Shown here: positions 56,285 to 64,000 of the stretch, piece by piece | How the letters are laid out: each line of letters starts with the position of its first letter | How positions within the stretch are numbered: the first letter of the stretch is position 1 | Assembly (NCBI RefSeq): GCF_001429505.1 | Contig: NZ_LMJW01000001.1 | Coordinates: 746,606-810,605 of the forward strand | DNA length: 64,000 bases | Direction: 5' to 3' | Source of the DNA: Allobosea sp. Root483D1 | Lineage (GTDB): Bacteria > Pseudomonadota > Alphaproteobacteria > Rhizobiales > Beijerinckiaceae | Program-made: the position numbers and the translations under genes | Notes under the pieces: generated by a model | What the model saw: the letters and a program-made list of their open reading frames with translations, nothing else | Databases searched by the model: none | What the model was told of the DNA's origin: nothing

Positions 56285-56998
56285 CTACGAAATCTCGGTC
56301 AGCAGCCCGTGCTCCCCGGAGGTCCGCAGGAAATGCAGCAGGTCCGACAGTCCCTCGCCGAGCAGGGTGACATGGGCGCGCATCATCTGCGCCGCCTGGG
56401 CACCATCGCCCCGCAGGATCGCTTCCATCACCCGCTCATGCTCGGGGATTGACGAATGCATCCGTCCGGGCTGGTAGGTGATGGTGCGCCGATACGCCGA
56501 AATCTTCAGCGTCAGCCGGCGCAGTTCGTCCTGCAGGATGCGGTTGTGGCTCGCGTTGGCGATCACCTCGTGGAAATCGAGATTGGCCGCATAGAATGCC
56601 TCCGCATCCTCGGCCGCTGCGGCTTCGGCACAGGCACGATGCGTTGCCTGGAGACGCGCCCGCTGCTCCGGCTGGATGCGACGGGCGGCCTGTGAGGATG
56701 CGAACGCCTCCAGCTCTGCGACGACACCGAACGCGTCCAGCAGGTCCGCGAGCGACATCTGCGAGACCTGCAGACCCTGGCGGCCGCGCGACACCACGAG
56801 GCCACTGGCGGCCAGCCGCTGCAGCGCCTCGCGCACCGGCGTGCGCGACATGCCGAACTGCTCTGCGAGCTGGCGCTCATCCAGCCTGTCGCCTGGTCGC
56901 CGAATCCCCTTGAGGATCTCTTCCTCGAGGCGGGTGACCACGCCGGCCGAAAGCGATTCCGGCTCGTCCGGCGCCGTTGATCCGTTAACTCGCGCCAT
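56285..56998 (-). CDS. GntR-family regulator with FCD domain
   Basis: 237 residues from ATG 56998. N-terminal winged helix (LDERQLAEQFGMSRTPVREA and LQRLAASGLVVSRGRQG), C-terminal all-helical FCD domain with the metal-binding Asp/His set (NLDFHEVIANASHN; PEHERVMEAI; RAHVTLLGEG). FCD regulators sense carboxylic acids or sugar acids. It lies at the 3' end of the NitT/TauT-type transporter genes on the same strand and probably controls both them and the divergent enzyme operon. Confidence 0.92.
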   Translation of the reverse strand: MARVNGSTAPDEPESLSAGVVTRLEEEILKGIRRPGDRLDERQLAEQFGMSRTPVREALQRLAASGLVVSRGRQGLQVSQMSLADLLDAFGVVAELEAFASSQAARRIQPEQRARLQATHRACAEAAAAEDAEAFYAANLDFHEVIANASHNRILQDELRRLTLKISAYRRTITYQPGRMHSSIPEHERVMEAILRGDGAQAAQMMRAHVTLLGEGLSDLLHFLRTSGEHGLLTEIS

Positions 56999-57011
56999 CA
57001 CGCTCAGCGCC

Positions 57012-57842
57012 TCACCGGCTGTCTGCCGAATAAAATCTGTTCGCGACCGTCTCCGCGAGTGCCACCAGCCCATAGAGGAGCAGGCCGCAGATGCAAAGCA
57101 CCACGATGGCCGCCATCGACACTTCCGTGTCAGCGCGCGCCGTCGCGAAGATGATCAGATAGCCGAGGCCGGCTTGCGCCGTGATGAACTCGCCGATGAT
57201 CACCCCGATGATGGCCAGCGTGATCGCGATCTTCATGCCGCTGAAGATATGGGGCAGCGCCATCGGGAAGCGCACGCTGGTGAAGACCTGCCATTCCGTC
57301 GCGGTCAGTGAGCGACACAGTCTCAGGATGCCGCGGTCTACGCTCAGGAAGCCGGCGGTCGTGGCGATGACGACCGGAAAGAAAGCGATGAACACCGAAA
57401 ACGCGATGCGCGATTGCGAGCCGACCCCGAGCCAGATGATGAAGAGCGGCGCGAGCGCGATCTTCGGAATGAGCTGGAAGAAGATCAGGTTTGGATAAAG
57501 TGCCTCGCGCGCCATGTCCGAATAGGTGATGACGATGGCGATCGCGACGCCGAGCAGGAGTGCGAACAGGAACCCAGCCGCCGATTCCAACGTGGTCGGC
57601 ACCGCATGCATCAGCAGGATGTCGTAGCGGGCGACGATATATTTCGCGATCGAAACCGGCGAAGGCAAGATGACCGAGGGAACCTGCCAGATCGTGACGT
57701 AAAGCTGCCAGGCAGCCAATACGATGAAGGCCAGGCCAAGCGGCAGAACGATGCTGCTCAGGCTGGCGGCACCCTGGAATCGACTGGCTCCGGAAGCCGG
57801 AAGGGCGGCACCGGTCTCGGTACCGATGGTGGCCTTTGCCAT
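57012..57842 (-). CDS. ABC transporter permease (NitT/TauT, SsuC-like)
   Basis: 276 residues from ATG 57842. Six membrane helices and the EAA-loop region SLTATEWQVFTSVRFPMALPHIFSGMKIA (read as SLTATEWQVFTSVRFPMAL then PHIF), typical of nitrate/sulfonate/taurine or pyrimidine-precursor importers. It begins 8 bp after the ATPase stop. Confidence 0.92.
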   Translation of the reverse strand: MAKATIGTETGAALPASGASRFQGAASLSSIVLPLGLAFIVLAAWQLYVTIWQVPSVILPSPVSIAKYIVARYDILLMHAVPTTLESAAGFLFALLLGVAIAIVITYSDMAREALYPNLIFFQLIPKIALAPLFIIWLGVGSQSRIAFSVFIAFFPVVIATTAGFLSVDRGILRLCRSLTATEWQVFTSVRFPMALPHIFSGMKIAITLAIIGVIIGEFITAQAGLGYLIIFATARADTEVSMAAIVVLCICGLLLYGLVALAETVANRFYSADSR

Positions 57843-57850
57843 GCTGGACC

Positions 57851-58732
57851 TCACTCGATGATGCTGACGGCGGCGCTGGTTGCCTTGCCGGGATCTTGCT
57901 TGACGGGTTCTCGGTCGGAGTTCTGGCCGTGTCCGTGCGCGGCCTCGATGGTCAGGCGCAATTGCCGGCAAACCTGCGCGAATTCCTGGGTTTCCTCGAC
58001 CTCAAAACGACGCGGCCGCGGGAATGGCATCTTCATGTCGAGGATAATGGTCGACGGTCGCCCACCCATCACCACCACCCGATCGGAGAGGAACGCGGCC
58101 TCGCGGATCGAATGGGTCACGAAGATCACGGTCTTGCGATAGGTCTCGAGAATCTCCGACAGCGCGACGTTCATCTGATCGCGGGTGATGGCGTCGAGCG
58201 CGCTGAAGGGCTCGTCCATCAGCAGGATCTCGGGATCGTGAATCAGCGCCCGGCAGATCGCGACGCGCTGGCGCATGCCGCCCGAGAGTTCGCCCGGCTT
58301 CTTGTGCTCGAAGCCGGCAAGGCCGACCATCTTGATCAGGCTATGAGCCCGGTCACGGTATTTCTCGATCGGCAGGCGCAGGATGCGGATCGGGAAGAGC
58401 ACGTTCTCCAGCGTGCTCTTCCACGGCAGCAGCGTCGCGTCCTGGAAGATGATGCCGATGTCGCGGCGTGGTGCTGCGACGGGCTTGCCGGCAAGCATAA
58501 TCGAGCCCGCCGTCGGCCGCTCCAGTCCGGCAATCATCATCAGCAGCGTCGACTTTCCGCAACCCGACGGGCCGAGCAGCGAAACGAATTCGCCCCTCGC
58601 TACGTCGAGAGATGCGGAGGCGACCGCATGGATCGGCGACTGCCGCGTGAAGTAGGTCTTCTGGACATCCGCGGCCGATACGAGAGGTGTCTCGGCTGCG
58701 GAAACATCCGCGTTGGGTGCCAAACTCAGCAT
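57851..58732 (-). CDS. ABC transporter ATP-binding protein (NitT/TauT, SsuB-like)
   Basis: 293 residues. Walker [13 protein letters not shown]-loop [18 protein letters not shown], signature [15 protein letters not shown], Walker [14 protein letters not shown]. The Q-loop DATLLPW form is typical of SsuB/TauB. It supplies energy for the adjacent permease. The C-terminal 35 residues are low-complexity. Confidence 0.93.
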   Translation of the reverse strand: MLSLAPNADVSAAETPLVSAADVQKTYFTRQSPIHAVASASLDVARGEFVSLLGPSGCGKSTLLMMIAGLERPTAGSIMLAGKPVAAPRRDIGIIFQDATLLPWKSTLENVLFPIRILRLPIEKYRDRAHSLIKMVGLAGFEHKKPGELSGGMRQRVAICRALIHDPEILLMDEPFSALDAITRDQMNVALSEILETYRKTVIFVTHSIREAAFLSDRVVVMGGRPSTIILDMKMPFPRPRRFEVEETQEFAQVCRQLRLTIEAAHGHGQNSDREPVKQDPGKATSAAVSIIE

Positions 58733-58759
58733 CAGATGGTCGCCTCGTGCGATTGCCGG

Positions 58760-59854
58760 TCAGGAGCCGACATATTTGCGGAACGGCGCCGCGCTCTTCT
58801 CGGCTGCTGCCAGCTCTTCAGGCGACAGCCTGAGCTTGCCGACGAAGTCATTGGTGAACAGCGCGCCGACATCCGGCTTCACTGCTCCCTCGCCGGCTGC
58901 ATATTTCATCACGAGATCGGCCATCATGGCGACCTTGGCCGGGTCGGCCCAGCCAAAGCCGTTCTGCTTCACCTCGGGCACGAGATTGGTGAGGTTCGTC
59001 AGCCCGAGCCCGATCCGGGCATATTCCTTGCCGGTCGAGGAAATGGCGACCTCGCTATTGGCTTTCAGGAAGATGTCTACGGCTTCGTCGAAATTCGTCA
59101 TCGTGAACTTGATGGCGTCCATGGCTCCCTGGACGAAAGCCTCGCACAGCGCCTTGTCCTGTTGCAGGCGGGCTGGCTGGGTCGTCAGGGACTGGCCGTA
59201 GAACTCGATCCCAACCGCCGAGAACAGCATGAAGCGGACATCTGTGCCGAGCGGCGCCAGCGACGGCACCGTGCTGGTGGCGAAAGCGGAAACCGCATCG
59301 ACCTGCTTCTCGACCAGCGTGCGCTCGCGCACCTTGCCATCGACCTGCAGGATCTGGAGCTTCGAGAGGTCGATGCCGGCCTTCTCGGCATAGAGCGGCA
59401 GGAACGGATATTCGCCGGAGGTCACGCTGGCGCCCAGCTTCTTGCCCTCGAGATCCTTCGGCGCGCGGATCGGCGAGCCGGACAGCACGCCGACCCCCAT
59501 CAGCGCGTCATAATTGATCTGGCCGATGCAGGTGATCGGCAGCTTCTTCGCCGCCTGAACGATCACGGTCGGCGTCGCCGCCATGCCGAAATCGAAAGTG
59601 CCGGCGCTGACTGCTTGCGCCGCCGCTCCCGAACCCGAGCCGCGTGCCACCGAGACGTCGAGGCCATGGCGCTTCCAGAAGCCCTTGTCGCGCGCGACAT
59701 AGGCGAAAAGGTTCGGGCCTTCCGGGATCCAGGAGGTCGTGAAGGAGACTTTCTTCAAGCCCTGCGAGAGCGCTGGCATGGCGATAGAGCTCGCTGTTGC
59801 CGCGGCTGCTGCGGCCCCGAAGCCCTTGAGGGCACTGCGACGTGAAATAAGCAT
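58760..59854 (-). CDS. ABC transporter substrate-binding protein (NMT1/THI5-like, Tat signal)
   Basis: 364 residues. Twin-arginine signal (SRRSALKGFGAAAAAATASS), then the SsuA/THI5-like pattern VSFTTSWIPEGPNLFAYVARDKGFWKRHGLDV and GTFDFGMAATPTVIV. It captures the substrate in the periplasm, perhaps a sulfonate, nitrogen heterocycle or pyrimidine-type compound. It is the first gene of the transporter unit and is divergent from the aminotransferase gene. Confidence 0.92.
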   Translation of the reverse strand: MLISRRSALKGFGAAAAAATASSIAMPALSQGLKKVSFTTSWIPEGPNLFAYVARDKGFWKRHGLDVSVARGSGSGAAAQAVSAGTFDFGMAATPTVIVQAAKKLPITCIGQINYDALMGVGVLSGSPIRAPKDLEGKKLGASVTSGEYPFLPLYAEKAGIDLSKLQILQVDGKVRERTLVEKQVDAVSAFATSTVPSLAPLGTDVRFMLFSAVGIEFYGQSLTTQPARLQQDKALCEAFVQGAMDAIKFTMTNFDEAVDIFLKANSEVAISSTGKEYARIGLGLTNLTNLVPEVKQNGFGWADPAKVAMMADLVMKYAAGEGAVKPDVGALFTNDFVGKLRLSPEELAAAEKSAAPFRKYVGS

Positions 59855-59943
59855 CCGATGTCTCCCCTTCGATCATCGCGAGCCGGCCGTTCGGCGGCGC
59901 TGAGACAACAATCACCGTGATCCCCTCCAGGCGCAAGCGTCAT

Positions 59944-60009
59944 TATGCAGAAAACGCAATCCTGCATACTTTTTTACCGTGTCGGCATAATTTTGAGCTG
60001 TCCGGCATA
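59944..60009. promoter_or_regulatory. Phased half-site array in the divergent promoter
   Basis: TATGC at 59944-59948 and GCATA at 59964, 59985 and 60005 lie 20-21 bp apart, two helical turns. The first two form a perfect TATGCAG-N11-CTGCATA dyad (59944-59968). The last two sit in related blocks (CGGCATA...ATTTTG). Likely operators for the GntR/FCD regulator of the locus. Confidence 0.5.
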
Positions 60010-60091
60010 CGAATTTTGTGCAAACACTCGCGAGGTCCAACCAGAATCCCTGTTTCATTATACCAAACTGACGATATGGCGCGGAGATGTC

Positions 60092-61225
60092 ATGAAATCC
60101 TTCGAGGTTCGCAATGCCCATTTCGACCGGCTCGTGAACACGGCCGGCCTGCGCTGGATGGGACAGAACACCAATCATGCGACGCCGCATTCCGCCGTGC
60201 TGGCGGCGATGGAGAAGTGCATCCGCGACGAGGAGTTCCACATCTACGCACCACCAGCGGGACTTGAGGAGCTGCGGCACGGCATCGTCGCCGATCTCGG
60301 CCTTGAGGGGCAGGCCGCGCTGGTTTCCGACGGCGCGGTCGCCTCGCTCTACCATGTCTGCCACAGCCTGCTCGGGCCGGGAGACGAGTTCATCACCACC
60401 GACCCGACCTGGAACTGGCCGATGGCCTTCGCGCGGGCCGTGGGCGCGAAAGTCACGCAGATTCCGATCTATGGCGAGGAATACGGCTACCGCCTCGCGC
60501 CGGAGCGGCTGAAGGCGGCGATCACGCCGAAGACCAAGGTCATCTACATCGTCGATCCGAACAACCCGCTCGGCTCAGCCTGCACGGCAGCCGAGATCGA
60601 AGGCATCGTTGCGGCCGCGCGCGAGGCCGGGGCCTACCTGATCCACGACTGCACCTATCGCCATTTCGCCCATGAGCACACGCTGGCGGCGACGCGCTAT
60701 CCCGAGCGGACGCTGACGATCTACAGCTTCTCGAAATGGCTGGGCCTGGCCGGCATGCGCGTCGGCGCGGTCGTCGCCCATCCCGACATCATCGAGAAAC
60801 TCTCGGCGGCACCGCCGAACAATCTCGGCTCGAACATCCTGTCCCAGCGCGCGGCGCTGGCCGGCCTCGGCATCAAGGCGGAGTGGTTTCCCGGCGTCCT
60901 GTCGCAGCAGCGTGCCAACCAGAAGCTGATCAAGGACGCGGCCGACAAGATTCCCGGCCTGTCGATGCCAGTCTTCCCGTCGAACGGCAATTTCGTCGTG
61001 CTCGAATGCGAGCGGGCCGGCGTGAAGCCGGAGGCGCTCGTCGCAGCCTATCAGAAGCACGACATCATGATCCGCCAGGGCGCCTATCACACGCCCAATT
61101 TCGGCGACCGGTTCGTCAAGATCAGCACCACCGTCCCGACAGCCTGGGTGGAGGAGTTCGTCGACCTGCTGCCGACCATGGTCGAGCAGGCGCGTGGCCA
61201 AAACGAAGACGTGAAACTGTTCTGA
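60092..61225 (+). CDS. PLP-dependent aminotransferase, class I/II fold
   Basis: 377 residues from ATG 60092. PLP site: Lys215 in YSFSKWLGLAGMRVG, Asp186-x-x-Tyr189 (HDCTYR), Asn158 in VDPNNPLG. The C-terminal position that normally holds the carboxylate-binding Arg reads FVKIS, with Lys343. It is probably a transaminase or related lyase in a catabolic route with the SDR, hydrolase and amidohydrolase encoded downstream. The substrate is unknown. The open frame continues back to 59945 across the operator array and is not coding. Confidence 0.88.
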   Translation: MKSFEVRNAHFDRLVNTAGLRWMGQNTNHATPHSAVLAAMEKCIRDEEFHIYAPPAGLEELRHGIVADLGLEGQAALVSDGAVASLYHVCHSLLGPGDEFITTDPTWNWPMAFARAVGAKVTQIPIYGEEYGYRLAPERLKAAITPKTKVIYIVDPNNPLGSACTAAEIEGIVAAAREAGAYLIHDCTYRHFAHEHTLAATRYPERTLTIYSFSKWLGLAGMRVGAVVAHPDIIEKLSAAPPNNLGSNILSQRAALAGLGIKAEWFPGVLSQQRANQKLIKDAADKIPGLSMPVFPSNGNFVVLECERAGVKPEALVAAYQKHDIMIRQGAYHTPNFGDRFVKISTTVPTAWVEEFVDLLPTMVEQARGQNEDVKLF

Positions 61226-61269
61226 GCCGGCCTGCTTCGTCGCGGGGCTCATAGAAGGAGAAATCGAAG

Positions 61270-62052
61270 ATGGATCTTAAGCTGAAGAGCAAGATGGTCC
61301 TGATCACGGGTGCATCCCAGGGCATCGGCGAGGGGCTGGCGCGCTCATTCGCCGAGGAGGGCTGCAACCTCCATGTCGTGGCGCGCTCCGGCGACAGGCT
61401 CGAGGCGCTCAAGCGCGAACTGGAAGCCGCGCATGGCATCTCCGTTACGACACATGCGCTCGACCTGACCGAAGACGGCGCGGCGGCGCGTCTCGTCGAT
61501 TCCGTCGGCGATATCGACATTCTGGTCAACAATGCCGGGGTCATCCCCAGCGGCACATTGTGGGACGTTGACGAGGCGAAATGGCGCGCCGGCTGGGAGC
61601 TCAAGGTCTTCGGCTACATCAACCTCACGCGCGCGCTCTATCCGCGCATGAAGGCGCGCGGCGGCGGCGTCATCATCAACAATATCGGTAATGGCGGCGA
61701 GGTGTTCGACCCCGCCTATGTCGCGGGCACGACCGGCAATGCCAGCCTCATGGCCTTCACCCGCGCCATCGGCGGCCACTCGCTCGACGACAATATCCGG
61801 GTTGTGGGCGTCAACCCCGGCCCCGTCGATACGGACCGCATCTACAACATGCTGAAGAAGCGTGCCGCCGACTGGCTGGGTGATGCCGGCCGCTACGAGG
61901 AGCTGCAGCAGCGCTATCCGCTGAAGCGCCCGGCCCATATCCACGAGGTCACCGATCTGATCGTGTTCCTCGCCTCCTATCGCTCCGGCTATACCTCCGG
62001 CGCGATCTTCACCGTCGATGGCGGCATCGCCTCGCGCCGTTCCGTGATCTGA
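61270..62052 (+). CDS. SDR-family protein lacking the usual Ser and Lys catalytic residues
   Basis: 260 residues. Cofactor motif TGASQGIGEGLARSF (residues 13-27) and NNAG at 87-90 are intact. At the active site Tyr150 is present, but the YxxxK Lys is Thr154 (YVAGT) and the Ser is replaced by Asn (IINNIG). The following MAFTRAIGG and VNPGPVDTDR are typical of an SDR subgroup that seems to share this change. It may act as a dehydrogenase with different chemistry or as a lyase or dehydratase. It starts 44 bp after the aminotransferase with GAAGGAG upstream. Confidence 0.88.
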   Translation: MDLKLKSKMVLITGASQGIGEGLARSFAEEGCNLHVVARSGDRLEALKRELEAAHGISVTTHALDLTEDGAAARLVDSVGDIDILVNNAGVIPSGTLWDVDEAKWRAGWELKVFGYINLTRALYPRMKARGGGVIINNIGNGGEVFDPAYVAGTTGNASLMAFTRAIGGHSLDDNIRVVGVNPGPVDTDRIYNMLKKRAADWLGDAGRYEELQQRYPLKRPAHIHEVTDLIVFLASYRSGYTSGAIFTVDGGIASRRSVI

Positions 62053-62063
62053 GGAGACGCGAC

Positions 62064-62945
62064 ATGGCTTTTGCCACTGCCAGCGACGGCGTGAAGCTTT
62101 TCTACGAGGAGGCAGGCACCGGCACGCCGATCATCTTCGTGCACGAGTTCGGCGGCAGCCACTGGAGCTGGGAGCCGCAGCTCAATTTCTTCGCGCGCCG
62201 GCATCGCTGCATCACATTCGCGGCGCGCGGCTATGCGCCGTCCGACGTGCCGGAGAGCGTCGACAGCTATTCGCAGGCCCGGGCGGCCGACGACATCGTC
62301 GAGGTGCTGACCGCGGCCGGCATCGAGAGGGCTCATGTCGTCGGGCTCTCCATGGGCGGGTTCGCCTCGCTGCATGCGGCGCTGCGCCATCCAGGCCGCG
62401 TGCTGTCGGTCGCCGCCGCCGGTGCCGGCTATGGCGCCGAGAAGGCCCATGAGGATTACTTCAAGGGCATCTCCGAGCAGGTCGCCCGGAATTTTCAGGA
62501 GCGTGGAGCCAAGGACTTCGCACCGACCTATGCCGAGGGCGCCTCGCGCGTGCAGTTCCAGGACAAGGACCCTCGCGGCTGGGCGCTCTTCGCCGAGCGG
62601 CTGGGCCAGCACCATTCGCTCGGCGCGGCGAACACCATGCGCGGTGTGCAGATGCGCCGGCCCTCGCTCTACGATCTCGAGGCCGAGTTCCGCGCCATGC
62701 AGGCGCCTCTGCTGGTCATGACAGGCGACGAGGACGACCACTGCATCCAGCCGGGGCTCTATCTGAAACGGGTCGTGCCGCGCTGCGGCCTCGCCGTCTT
62801 TCCAAAATCCGGCCATACGCTGAATCTTGAGGAGCCCGAACTCTTCAACCGGCTCCTTGCCGAGTTCATTGCGCAGGTCGAGGCCGGGCGCTGGGGACCG
62901 CGCGATCCGCGAGCTAACCCAGCGCAGATCATGCGGACCGACTGA
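62064..62945 (+). CDS. Alpha/beta hydrolase
   Basis: 293 residues. Nucleophile elbow GLSMGG with Ser96, oxyanion region VHEFGGSHWSW, acid in TGDEDDHCI and catalytic His in KSGHTLNLEEPELFN. A soluble esterase, C-C hydrolase or amidase. Starts 11 bp after the SDR stop, and the amidohydrolase gene starts 2 bp after its stop, so these genes form one operon. Confidence 0.92.
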   Translation: MAFATASDGVKLFYEEAGTGTPIIFVHEFGGSHWSWEPQLNFFARRHRCITFAARGYAPSDVPESVDSYSQARAADDIVEVLTAAGIERAHVVGLSMGGFASLHAALRHPGRVLSVAAAGAGYGAEKAHEDYFKGISEQVARNFQERGAKDFAPTYAEGASRVQFQDKDPRGWALFAERLGQHHSLGAANTMRGVQMRRPSLYDLEAEFRAMQAPLLVMTGDEDDHCIQPGLYLKRVVPRCGLAVFPKSGHTLNLEEPELFNRLLAEFIAQVEAGRWGPRDPRANPAQIMRTD

Positions 62946-62947
62946 GC

Positions 62948-64000
62948 ATGGCCAGCTCGGAACGCCTTTCCGATTTCGTTGACGGACACCGTCTCTGGGC
63001 GCGCCACATGGAACTCGCCCGGTTCGGCGCCCGCCCCGATGGTGGGGTCGACCGCCCGACCCTGTCGCCGCAGGAAGGACAGGCGCGCGCGCAGGTGATC
63101 GCATGGGGCCGTGCGCTCGGCCTGGAAGCCTTCACCGACAAGGCCGCGAACCTGTTCCTCCGCCTGGAAGGACGCGATCCTTCGCTCTCGCCCGTCGTGG
63201 CGGGGTCACACATCGATTCTCAGCCGACCGGCGGTAAGTTCGATGGTGTCTTCGGCGTCCTCGCGGCGCTGGAAGCGGCGGAGGCGATCGTGGCGCGCGG
63301 CGAGCAACCGCTCCGCCCGGTCGAGATCGTGGCCTGGACCAACGAGGAGGGCTCGCGTTTCGCACCGGGCATGACGGGCTCCGACCTCTTCACAGGAACC
63401 AAGGCCCTGGAGGCAGTGCTACCCATCCGCGACGCGGACGGCATCAGCATTGGCGAGGCGGTGGCATCCATTCTTGAGGCCGACGACGGCGTCCCGCTGC
63501 GAGAATTCGGCCTACCGATCGCCGCCTATGTCGAACCGCACATCGAACAGGCGTCCGTGCTCGAACAGGCGGGCGTTCCGCTCGGCGTCGTCACCGGAAT
63601 CCAGGGCACGCGGCGCTACCGGATCCGCGTCACGGGCGAGGCTGCCCATGCCGGCACGGCCTTGCGCAAGGATCGGCGCGACGCGCTGATGGCTGCCGTC
63701 CGCATGATCCGCGCCATGGACGAAGCCGCCATGGAGCCGGCCGACACCTTGCTGACGGTCGGCATGCTGCAGGTGACGCCGAACGCCCCTTCCGTCGTGC
63801 CGGCGGAAGCCTTCTTTTCCATCGATCTTCGGCACCCGGACAATGCCGTGGTCGACCGGGTCGATGCCGATATCCGCCGCGTCGTCGAGGAGATGAAGGG
63901 GGATTGCAGCGTCGAGCTGAAACAGATCCAGCATTCGCCCTCGTTGAATTTCGCGCCCGCCATTCGCAGCGCAATAGCCGAAGCAGCCGCTGCGCGTGAT
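62948..64000 (+). CDS. M20-family Zn amidohydrolase (N-carbamoylase/allantoate amidohydrolase type), 3'-truncated
   Basis: 351 codons visible from ATG 62948; the frame runs off the window. Di-metal ligands are visible: His88 (AGSHIDSQP), Asp99 (GGKFDGVFG), Glu133-Glu134 (TNEEGSRFAP) and His198 (EPHIEQ). GVVTGIQGTRRYRIRVTGEA and AHAGTALRKDRRDAL match N-carbamoyl-L-amino-acid and allantoate amidohydrolases, which hydrolyse a carbamoyl or ureido group from an amino or ureido acid. This fits breakdown of a nitrogen compound imported by the neighbouring NitT/TauT-type system. Confidence 0.9.
   Translation, partial: MASSERLSDFVDGHRLWARHMELARFGARPDGGVDRPTLSPQEGQARAQVIAWGRALGLEAFTDKAANLFLRLEGRDPSLSPVVAGSHIDSQPTGGKFDGVFGVLAALEAAEAIVARGEQPLRPVEIVAWTNEEGSRFAPGMTGSDLFTGTKALEAVLPIRDADGISIGEAVASILEADDGVPLREFGLPIAAYVEPHIEQASVLEQAGVPLGVVTGIQGTRRYRIRVTGEAAHAGTALRKDRRDALMAAVRMIRAMDEAAMEPADTLLTVGMLQVTPNAPSVVPAEAFFSIDLRHPDNAVVDRVDADIRRVVEEMKGDCSVELKQIQHSPSLNFAPAIRSAIAEAAAARD

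Overview
The window is GC-rich, densely packed chromosomal DNA that reads like an alphaproteobacterium of the order Hyphomicrobiales (Rhizobiales), perhaps a Bosea-like soil bacterium. The genus is an inference. The order is supported by an ornithine-lipid acyltransferase (OlsB type), a general-stress (EcfG-type) promoter in front of a csbD gene, an Irr-type iron box beside a siderophore receptor, a fused TAXI-TRAP permease, many periplasmic-binding-protein importers, and short palindromic intergenic repeats. No prophage, plasmid, CRISPR or rRNA was seen. The only mobile-element trace is an IS481-type transposase fragment downstream of a tRNA-Ser gene.

Layout. 1-3.6 kb: a truncated luciferase-like oxidoreductase, an OhrR-like MarR regulator, and a divergent small exported peptide plus DipZ-type CcdA-thioredoxin fusion, with a large palindrome between them. 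3.6-8.7 kb: a siderophore uptake locus (AraC regulator, TonB receptor, unknown small protein, RhtX/FptX-type permease). 8.7-16.7 kb: lemA and an M48 peptidase, an HCCA isomerase, argG, a phytase-like esterase, an XRE regulator and csbD. 16.7-19.9 kb: dnaJ and dnaK. 20-40 kb: mostly chromosomal household genes (an Ada-like alkyltransferase, nth, uppP, GST-queG-epimerase, olsB, a hybrid histidine kinase, comM), a PrpF/Bug locus with a LysR regulator, and a TAXI-TRAP importer. 40.4 kb: tRNA-Ser(GGA) and the IS remnant.

40.9-64 kb is an accessory catabolic and transport region with three units. The first (40.9-48.5 kb) has a LysR regulator divergent from a VOC dioxygenase, a SnoaL-like protein, a fumarylacetoacetase-family hydrolase, an FAD aromatic hydroxylase and a DctPQM TRAP importer; it looks like a compact hydroxylation, ring-cleavage and hydrolysis route with its own importer. 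The second (48.7-56.1 kb) is a peptide-type ABC importer with two paralogous binding proteins behind a sigma-54 consensus promoter. The third (56.3-64 kb, running off the window) has a GntR/FCD regulator and a NitT/TauT-type ABC importer divergent from an aminotransferase, an SDR lacking the usual catalytic residues, an alpha/beta hydrolase and an M20 amidohydrolase. The divergent promoter carries a phased array of half-sites. This third unit is the best candidate for an undescribed pathway.

The most useful non-coding signals are the 55-bp palindrome at 1543-1597, a dispersed two-hairpin repeat with compensatory base changes (38.7, 50.4 and partly 17.9 kb), the sigma-54 promoter at 48.69 kb, the EcfG promoter at 16.35 kb, the ICE-like box at 4.70 kb, and the half-site array at 59.94-60.01 kb. 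All functional calls come from reading motifs and family resemblance. No database search was run.
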